Origin: Citrobacter amalonaticus
GTDB lineage: Bacteria > Pseudomonadota > Gammaproteobacteria > Enterobacterales > Enterobacteriaceae
Direction: 5' to 3'
Assembly (NCBI RefSeq): GCF_002918555.1
Contig: NZ_PQMB01000007.1
Coordinates: forward strand, 62,001 to 126,000
Length of the DNA: 64,000 nt
Shown: piece by piece, positions 57,620 to 64,000 of the stretch
Position numbering within the stretch: the first letter of the stretch is position 1
Layout of the letters: the number at the start of each line of letters is the position of its first letter
Notes under the pieces: model-generated
What the model saw: the letters and a program-made list of their open reading frames with translations, nothing else
What the model was told of the DNA's origin: nothing
Databases searched by the model: none
Translations under genes and position numbers: made by a program

Positions 57620-58399
57620 TTATTTGTTTTTCGCGAAGGCGTGCCAGGTGGCAGAAACGCTGTTCAGGTGAGTTTGCAGGGCGCGGTCGGCTTCTTCCGG
57701 ATCGCGTTTGCGAATTGCATCGACAATAGCGATATGCTCTTGATAGCTCACGTTATTGTGTTCATGCAGCTCCTGACTGCCAACCGCCGGGCGTGCGGCA
57801 ATCAGCCAGTCCAGCAGCGCAACGTGGATAGCCATAAAGATGGGGTTGCCAGGGATCTCCGCCAGCACGCGATGAAAATCGACGTCAGAGCGGATGAACA
57901 ACGCGTTGTCGTCCAGCGACTGGCTGTTGATCTCCAGCGCTTTTGCCAGCAGATCGACCTGTTCGTCGCTCGCATGCTCGGCGGCATAGCGCACGAGGCT
58001 GGATTCAAAAAATAGCCGCAGCTGTTCAAAGTGGGCGATCCCCCCCGGATGCGCGAGAAAATCTTTCGCCATGCCGGAAAGCTCGCTGATGATGGTATCC
58101 GCAGAGGGGCGCGAAACGCGGGCGCGTTCACCGTTGTTAATTTGTACCAGCCCTTTACGCTTTAATGCCGCAAGCGCTTCACGCACGGAAGGACGACCCA
58201 CGTTGAAGAAGGCCATGAGTTCCCGTTCTGACGGCAGCTGTTCCCCCTCGCCAAACTCCCGGCGACGGATCATCTGCTCCAGTTCTTCCTCGACCATTTC
58301 CGACAGTTTTTTCCGCGCCAGCGGACGATTGCGTAAGCTGCGACCAATCGTGGATGGCGAATCTTCTGCTTGTGAATCAAATGCGCTCATAAGGTCCAT
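57620..58399 (-). CDS. nanR: Sialic-acid-responsive repressor NanR (GntR family)
   Basis: NanR represses nan genes and is released by N-acetylneuraminate. With the ATG at 58399 ([13 protein letters not shown]), which aligns with E. coli, it has 259 residues (263 in E. coli; the Lys-rich tail is shorter). ATG 58390 is an alternative. The GntR winged helix (about 45-100) contains [27 protein letters not shown], and the C-terminal FadR-type effector domain holds metal-binding histidines ([22 protein letters not shown]). It lies 146 bp upstream of nanA on the same strand. Confidence 0.95.
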   Translation of the reverse strand: MDLMSAFDSQAEDSPSTIGRSLRNRPLARKKLSEMVEEELEQMIRRREFGEGEQLPSERELMAFFNVGRPSVREALAALKRKGLVQINNGERARVSRPSADTIISELSGMAKDFLAHPGGIAHFEQLRLFFESSLVRYAAEHASDEQVDLLAKALEINSQSLDDNALFIRSDVDFHRVLAEIPGNPIFMAIHVALLDWLIAARPAVGSQELHEHNNVSYQEHIAIVDAIRKRDPEEADRALQTHLNSVSATWHAFAKNK

Positions 58400-58755
58400 T
58401 CTGCTAAGTCTTAGGGCAAACAACAGCCGGGTCATCGTAACACAGGATTGGAAGGAGGGTGAAATGATGGCCAGCCGGAGTGGCTCATTGATTAAAAAAT
58501 ATAAAATATGAATATTATTCGCGGATCAATTAATCAGAACCATTTTAATTCCTGCTGGCTTTTCAGAGTTTATGAAATTAGAGAATATGAACTTGATGAA
58601 TTATCATAACCATCTATTTTAAATGGCAAATTTATTTAAATTGCGATTTAAAAATAAGAGATTCACTCCATAAATTCCGTCACAAAAAATATAACATTCG
58701 TTTTTACATCATCTTATTACCGAATTTTTCTTCTTTTCTGGCATGGAGTGAAACA
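58400..58755. other. Intergenic region nanR-dcuD
   Basis: 356 bp, strongly AT-rich from about 58490 to 58740, with no gene visible. It must hold the divergent nanR and dcuD promoters. TGGCATGGAGTGA just before dcuD supplies its RBS. I see no clear regulator sites. Confidence 0.6.
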
Positions 58756-60123
58756 ATGTTCGGCATCATTATCTCTGCCATCGTTTTATTGACGATGGGT
58801 TACCTGATCCTTAAAAACTACAAACCGCAGGTGGTACTGGCTGCAGCCGGGATCTTCCTGATGCTGTGCGGCGTCTGGCTAGGCTACGGCGCGCTGGTCG
58901 CCCCCGATAAAAGTAGCGGCTATTTACTGGTCGATATCTACAACGAAATATTACGTATGCTCTCCAGCCGTGCGGCGGGATTGGGCCTTTCCATCATGGC
59001 CGTAGGCGGCTATGCCCGCTATATGGACCGGATGGGCGCCAGTCGAGCAATGGTCAGCCTGCTCAGCCGCCCGCTGAAGCTTATCCGCTCCCCCTATATC
59101 GTGCTGGCTGCCACCTATATTATTGGCCAGATTATGGCGCAGTTCATTACCAGCGCATCCGGACTGGGTATGCTGCTGATGGTGACCCTCTTCCCTACCC
59201 TTGTCAGCCTCGGCGTGAGCCGTCTGTCCGCAGTGGCGGTTATCGCAACATCCATGTCGATCGAATGGGGGATTCTGGAAACCAACTCTATTTTCGCCGC
59301 CCAGGTAGCGGGAATGAAGATTGCGACTTACTTCTTCCATTACCAGCTACCGGTCGCCTCCTGCGTTATCATCGCCGTGGCCGTCGCCCACTTTTTCGTC
59401 CAGCGCGCATTTGATAAAAAGGCAAAACCGGTTGAAGCCGGAAACGCAGAGCAAAAGACACTGGAAGATGTCCCTCCGCTCTGTTACGCCATCCTGCCAG
59501 TGATGCCGCTGATCCTGATGCTTGGCTCACTGTTTCTCGCCCATGTGGGGTTGATGCAGGCAGAGCTGAATCTGGTGGTGGTCATGTTGATGAGTATGAC
59601 ACTGACCATGTTTGTGGAATTCTTCCGTAAACACAATCTGCGTGCAACGATGGATGATGTGCAGGCTTTTTTCGACGGCATGGGTACACAATTTGCCAAC
59701 GTTGTGACGCTGGTTGTTGCCGGTGAAATCTTCGCGAAAGGGTTAACCACCATTGGGACGGTCGATGCGGTGATTAAAGGAGCGGAAGATTCTGGACTGG
59801 GCGGTATCGGCGTGATGATCATCATGGCGCTGGTCATTGCAGCCTGTGCGATCGTCATGGGCTCCGGCAATGCACCGTTTATGTCTTTTGCCAGCCTGAT
59901 CCCGGATATCGCGGCGGGTCTGCACATTCCGGCTGTGGTGATGATTATGCCGATGCACTTCGCCACCACGCTGGTGCGCGCCGTTTCACCCATTACCGCG
60001 GTGATTGTCGTGACGTCAGGGATTGCCGGCGTATCGCCGTTTGAGGTGGTAAAACGGACGGCGATCCCAATGGCGATCGGATTTGTGGTGAACATGGCAG
60101 TCACCATCATGCTGTTTTATTAA
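58756..60123 (+). CDS. dcuD: C4-dicarboxylate carrier-family protein DcuD
   Basis: A 455-residue DcuC-family membrane protein with about 12 membrane segments, equal in length to E. coli DcuD (YhcM-adjacent locus). DcuC family members exchange or export C4-dicarboxylates under anaerobic conditions; DcuD itself has no firm substrate. It shares with the permease at 9334-10800 the motifs [24 protein letters not shown] and [18 protein letters not shown]. It stands between nanR and the convergent sspBA operon. Confidence 0.95.
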   Translation: MFGIIISAIVLLTMGYLILKNYKPQVVLAAAGIFLMLCGVWLGYGALVAPDKSSGYLLVDIYNEILRMLSSRAAGLGLSIMAVGGYARYMDRMGASRAMVSLLSRPLKLIRSPYIVLAATYIIGQIMAQFITSASGLGMLLMVTLFPTLVSLGVSRLSAVAVIATSMSIEWGILETNSIFAAQVAGMKIATYFFHYQLPVASCVIIAVAVAHFFVQRAFDKKAKPVEAGNAEQKTLEDVPPLCYAILPVMPLILMLGSLFLAHVGLMQAELNLVVVMLMSMTLTMFVEFFRKHNLRATMDDVQAFFDGMGTQFANVVTLVVAGEIFAKGLTTIGTVDAVIKGAEDSGLGGIGVMIIMALVIAACAIVMGSGNAPFMSFASLIPDIAAGLHIPAVVMIMPMHFATTLVRAVSPITAVIVVTSGIAGVSPFEVVKRTAIPMAIGFVVNMAVTIMLFY

Positions 60124-60133
60124 CGCTGGTGGG

Positions 60134-60161
60134 AAACAAAACAGGCCCTTTGGGCCTGTTT
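60134..60161 (-). terminator. sspAB terminator
   Basis: ACAGGCCC-AAA-GGGCCTGT followed on the minus strand by TTTGTTT, 5 nt after the sspB stop; it can also stop dcuD transcripts on the other strand (GTTTGATATT). Confidence 0.8.
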
Positions 60162-60165
60162 GATA

Positions 60166-60666
60166 TTACTTCACAACGCGTAATGCGGGGCGACCACCAC
60201 GCGGCGGCGGCGGTTCGTCATCAGGATCGCTGTCATCGTCATGGTCCGGCTTATCGCCATCAATGACCGACATCACGGTTTCGGTTTCAACGCCCGATGT
60301 CACTTCGTCATCGTTCAAACTACTGACGTCTTCATCATAAGCCGTTTCAGGCTCGAACATCGTACCTGCACCATTCTCACGAGCATAAATCGCCAGAACA
60401 GCCGCCAGTGGAACAGAAACCTGACGCGGCACCCCGCCAAAGCGCGCATTAAAGCGCACTTCATCGTTAGTCAGCTCCAGATTCCCGACGGCGCGAGGCG
60501 CAATATTCAGAACAATTTGCCCATCGCGCGCATACTCCATGGGGACATGCACACCAGGCAGCGTCACATCCACCACCAGGTGCGGCGTGAGCTGGTTGTC
60601 CATCAACCACTCATAGAATGCACGCAGCAGATACGGACGTCTTGGCGTTAGCTGTGACAAATCCAT
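60166..60666 (-). CDS. sspB: ClpXP protease specificity-enhancing factor SspB
   Basis: SspB tethers ssrA-tagged proteins and the RseA fragment to ClpXP. It has 166 residues (165 in E. coli). The substrate-binding domain covers about 1-115 (MDLSQLTPRRPYLLRAFYEW), followed by an acidic flexible linker and the ClpX-binding tail GGRPALRVVK. It lies 5 nt after sspA. Confidence 0.97.
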   Translation of the reverse strand: MDLSQLTPRRPYLLRAFYEWLMDNQLTPHLVVDVTLPGVHVPMEYARDGQIVLNIAPRAVGNLELTNDEVRFNARFGGVPRQVSVPLAAVLAIYARENGAGTMFEPETAYDEDVSSLNDDEVTSGVETETVMSVIDGDKPDHDDDSDPDDEPPPPRGGRPALRVVK

Positions 60667-60671
60667 ACTGA

Positions 60672-61310
60672 TTAACCCCGACCGAGGCGCATTTCACGTT
60701 CAGCTTCGGTTAAGGAAGCAAGGAAAGAATCACGCTCAAAGACGCGCGTCATGTAGCCTTTCAGCTCTTTAGCACCCGCACCGCTGAACTCGATCCCCAA
60801 CTGCGGCAGGCGCCACAATAGCGGAGCCAGATAGCAATCGACCAGGCTGAACTCATCGCTCAGGAAGTACGGCTTTTGACCGAACACCGGCGCAATTGCC
60901 TGCAGCTCTTCGCGCAGCTGTTTACGCGCAACGTCAGCCTCCGCAGCGGAACCGTTTACGATGACGTTCATCAGCGTATACCAGTCTTTTTCAATACGGT
61001 GCATGTACAGGCGGCTTTCGCCACGCGCCACCGGATAAACCGGCATCAGCGGAGGATGAGGGAAACGCTCATCCAGGTATTCCATAATGATGCGAGATTC
61101 CCACAGGGTCAGCTCACGATCCACCAGTGTCGGAACGCTCTGATTCGGGTTGAGGTCAATCAGATCCTGAGGTGGATTGTCCTTTTCCACGTGTTCGATC
61201 TCAAAACTAACACCCTTTTCAGCCAGCACAATGCGGACCTGATGGCTATAGATGTCAGTAGGACCAGAAAACAGCGTCATTACCGAACGTTTGTTGGCAG
61301 CGACAGCCAT
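60672..61310 (-). CDS. sspA: Stringent starvation protein A
   Basis: SspA binds sigma70-RNA polymerase and supports stationary-phase and acid tolerance, partly by lowering H-NS. It has 212 residues, as in E. coli, and a glutathione-S-transferase fold: thioredoxin-like part about 10-88 (TLFSGPTDIYSHQVRIVLAEKG) and a helical C-terminal part. It is first in sspA-sspB. The region 61311-61564 upstream has no gene; TGGTAAACT (minus, about 61471-61463) could be an extended -10 but is weak. Confidence 0.97.
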   Translation of the reverse strand: MAVAANKRSVMTLFSGPTDIYSHQVRIVLAEKGVSFEIEHVEKDNPPQDLIDLNPNQSVPTLVDRELTLWESRIIMEYLDERFPHPPLMPVYPVARGESRLYMHRIEKDWYTLMNVIVNGSAAEADVARKQLREELQAIAPVFGQKPYFLSDEFSLVDCYLAPLLWRLPQLGIEFSGAGAKELKGYMTRVFERDSFLASLTEAEREMRLGRG

Positions 61311-61565
61311 GAAAACCTCCAGGTATATTCAGAATTTTTACTGCTACCAGCCACAGTATGGCCAGTCAGAAGTTATGTCACCCACTTCGGAAAAGTCATC
61401 ATCGTTCAAAAAGCAAACAAAAAATGAGCAATACCCGATATTTGGGCGGAAAATTGGATGATAGTTTACCAGATTTTGTGACCTTTGTGGTGAGTCGATT
61501 CTGGAAAAGGGGAAAAAGAGGGGACAATTAGCGGAGTGCTGTGGGTATTTACGCCATTTATCCAT

Positions 61566-61592
61566 AAAAAAACCCGCCGGAGCGGGCTTTTT
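61566..61592 (-). terminator. rplM-rpsI terminator
   Basis: The minus strand has CCCGC-TCCG-GCGGG followed by seven T residues, 33 nt after the rpsI stop. It separates the ribosomal operon from sspAB. Confidence 0.88.
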
Positions 61593-61624
61593 CGCCAACT
61601 GTTTTCTGCCGGAGCAGAAACGAA

Positions 61625-62020
<396 letters not shown>

Positions 62021-62032
62021 CTATAATCCCGA

Positions 62033-62676
<644 letters not shown>

Positions 62677-63804
62677 TTAACCCGCCAGATGTTCTCGCTT
62701 CAGATACTCTTCGCTCTGCATCTCCTGCAAACGCGACAGGCAGCGCTGAAATTCAAACTTCAGCCGCTCACCCTGATAGATGTCATACAAAGGTACCGCC
62801 GCGCTCACCACCAGCTTGACGTGACGTTCATAAAACTCGTCCACGAGGGCGATAAATCGCCGCGCTTCGCTTTCCATTAGCGACGTCATCACCGGGACAT
62901 CAGACAGCAGCACGGTATGAAACAGACGCGACAACACAATGTAATCATGCTGACTGCGGGCATCGACGCATAACGTATTGAAGGAGACCGCCAGCGTCTG
63001 ATTCTCAACCCCCTGCGTCGCCAGTGGACGGTGGTTTACCGTAAGCGTCGGCGCCTTTTCACGCTTTGCACCGGCAAGCGCCAGCCAGAGTTTGTCCATC
63101 TGCTGTTGTGTCTCATCGTTAAGCGGCGACAGCCACAGGTGCGCCTGGGTCAACGTACGCAGACGATAATCCACGCCAGCATCGACATTCATAATGTCGC
63201 AATGCTGTTTGATGGCATCAATGGCGGGAAGAAAACGCGCACGTTGCAGGCCGTTGCGGTACAGCTCATCCGGCGGAATATTCGAGGTCGCGACCAGCGT
63301 AATACCACGGGCAAACAGCGCGTTCATTAAACCGCCAAGCAGCATTGCGTCGGTAATATCGGAGACAAAAAACTCATCAAAACACAGCACATCGGTTTCG
63401 GCTTTAAAGCGGTCGGCAATGATGTCCAGCGGATCGCTTTGCCCCTGTAACGCCGTCAGCTCTTCGTGTACATGCAGCATAAAACGGTGAAAATGCAGAC
63501 GCTGTTTACGTTCACCCGGCAGGCTGTGGTAGAAGAGATCCATCAGCCAGGTTTTACCACGCCCCACCCCGCCCCACATATACAGACCGCGTACCGGCGC
63601 ATTTTCTGTCGGTTCACGTTTACCCAGTAGTTTGCCGACGCGGGCCATCAATCCACCTGTCTGCGGCATCGGCGGCTTTCTATTCGTCAATGACTGGTAA
63701 ATGGTTTCCAGACGGTCAACCGCTGCTTTTTGTACGTCGTCGGGGTGGTGACTACCGTCATTAAGTGCCTGGAGATAACGCGATGTGGGGGAAAAGCTTT
63801 GCAT
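62677..63804 (-). CDS. zapE: Cell-division ATPase ZapE (AFG1 family)
   Basis: ZapE is an FtsZ-binding ATPase that destabilises Z-ring polymers late in division. It has 375 residues, as in E. coli. Walker A is GGVGRGKT at 78-85, Walker B lies in LCFDEFFVSDITDA (about 144-157), and the family segment ATSNIPPDELYRNGLQRARFLP follows, typical of AFG1-like proteins. It is a single-gene unit, divergent from the gene beginning at the right edge. Confidence 0.96.
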   Translation of the reverse strand: MQSFSPTSRYLQALNDGSHHPDDVQKAAVDRLETIYQSLTNRKPPMPQTGGLMARVGKLLGKREPTENAPVRGLYMWGGVGRGKTWLMDLFYHSLPGERKQRLHFHRFMLHVHEELTALQGQSDPLDIIADRFKAETDVLCFDEFFVSDITDAMLLGGLMNALFARGITLVATSNIPPDELYRNGLQRARFLPAIDAIKQHCDIMNVDAGVDYRLRTLTQAHLWLSPLNDETQQQMDKLWLALAGAKREKAPTLTVNHRPLATQGVENQTLAVSFNTLCVDARSQHDYIVLSRLFHTVLLSDVPVMTSLMESEARRFIALVDEFYERHVKLVVSAAVPLYDIYQGERLKFEFQRCLSRLQEMQSEEYLKREHLAG

Positions 63805-63996
63805 GATGTTATTGTTATTCCTTGAAAATCGGTGTGCCGTCGTTCACGGTTGTCGAAAAAAAGGCCGTTCTACATTACGTGATATAAACACGGGATTCCA
63901 CTTCTACAGGATTAGCGGTTATAGTGGCATAATCGGGCGCAGGCATGGAGCCTAAAGCCAACACCCTACGGAAACAAAAGACAACGGGAGATGTTC

Positions 63997-64000
63997 ATGA
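63997..64000 (+). CDS. Start of the next gene, probably zapG (yhcB), cut by the window end
   Basis: Only ATGA is inside the window, preceded by GGGAGATGTTC, a good RBS. In E. coli the gene here is zapG (yhcB), whose product begins MT, which ATG-A allows. The identification rests on gene order. Confidence 0.4.

Overview
The window is a stretch of chromosome from an enterobacterium of the Escherichia/Salmonella/Citrobacter group. Nearly every protein matches its E. coli counterpart in length and sequence. The backbone order is the E. coli one: infB-nusA-rimP-metY-argG-leuU-secG-glmM-folP-ftsH-rlmE-yhbY-greA-dacB-obgE-yhbE-rpmA-rplU-ispB-sfsB-murA-ibaG-mla-yrbG-kds/lpt-rpoN-hpf-ptsN-rapZ-npr-yrbL-mtgA-elbB-arcB-yhcC-gltBD-nan-dcuD-sspBA-rpsI-rplM-zapE. 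The accessory genes argue against E. coli K-12. They are a LysR/isoaspartyl-dipeptidase/DcuC-type cluster, an orphan mannonate dehydratase, and codBA next to nan. Citrobacter or a close relative is my inference.

Layout. 1-6.6 kb: the translation/transcription operon (metY, rimP, nusA, infB, minus strand), argG under tandem ARG boxes, and tRNA-Leu. 6.6-13 kb: secG, an accessory islet (lysR, iadA-like, dcuC-like), then folP-glmM. 13-21.6 kb: ftsH-rlmE, yhbY, greA, dacB, and the ribosomal/GTPase operon rplU-rpmA-yhbE-obgE. 21.8-36.4 kb: ispB, sfsB, murA, the Mla phospholipid-transport operon, the Kdo and LPS-transport genes, then rpoN-hpf-ptsN-rapZ-npr (sigma54 and nitrogen PTS). 36.5-43.6 kb: yrbL with a PhoP/PmrA-type box, mtgA-elbB, the sRNA ArcZ, arcB, an orphan uxuA, and yhcC. 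43.6-52.9 kb: gltBD (glutamate synthase) and codBA with a PurR site. 52.9-60.1 kb: the sialic-acid operon nanA-nanT-nanE-nanK-nanQ with its repressor NanR, then dcuD. 60.1-64 kb: sspAB, rplM-rpsI, zapE and the first bases of the next gene.

The genes work together mainly in envelope biogenesis (glmM and murA for peptidoglycan precursors, dacB and mtgA for sacculus remodelling, kdsC/kdsD/lptABC for LPS, mla for outer-membrane lipid asymmetry), nitrogen metabolism (gltBD, rpoN, ptsN/npr, codBA) and amino-sugar use (nan).

There is no phage, insertion sequence, CRISPR array or defence system. I found no clearly new multi-gene system. The observations most worth following up are a 21-nt copy of the leuU tRNA 3' end that brackets argG, an Arg-rich upstream ORF overlapping the start of gltB, the dipeptidase/transporter islet, the Firmicutes-type orphan uxuA and an ERIC-like repeat with an unusual centre.
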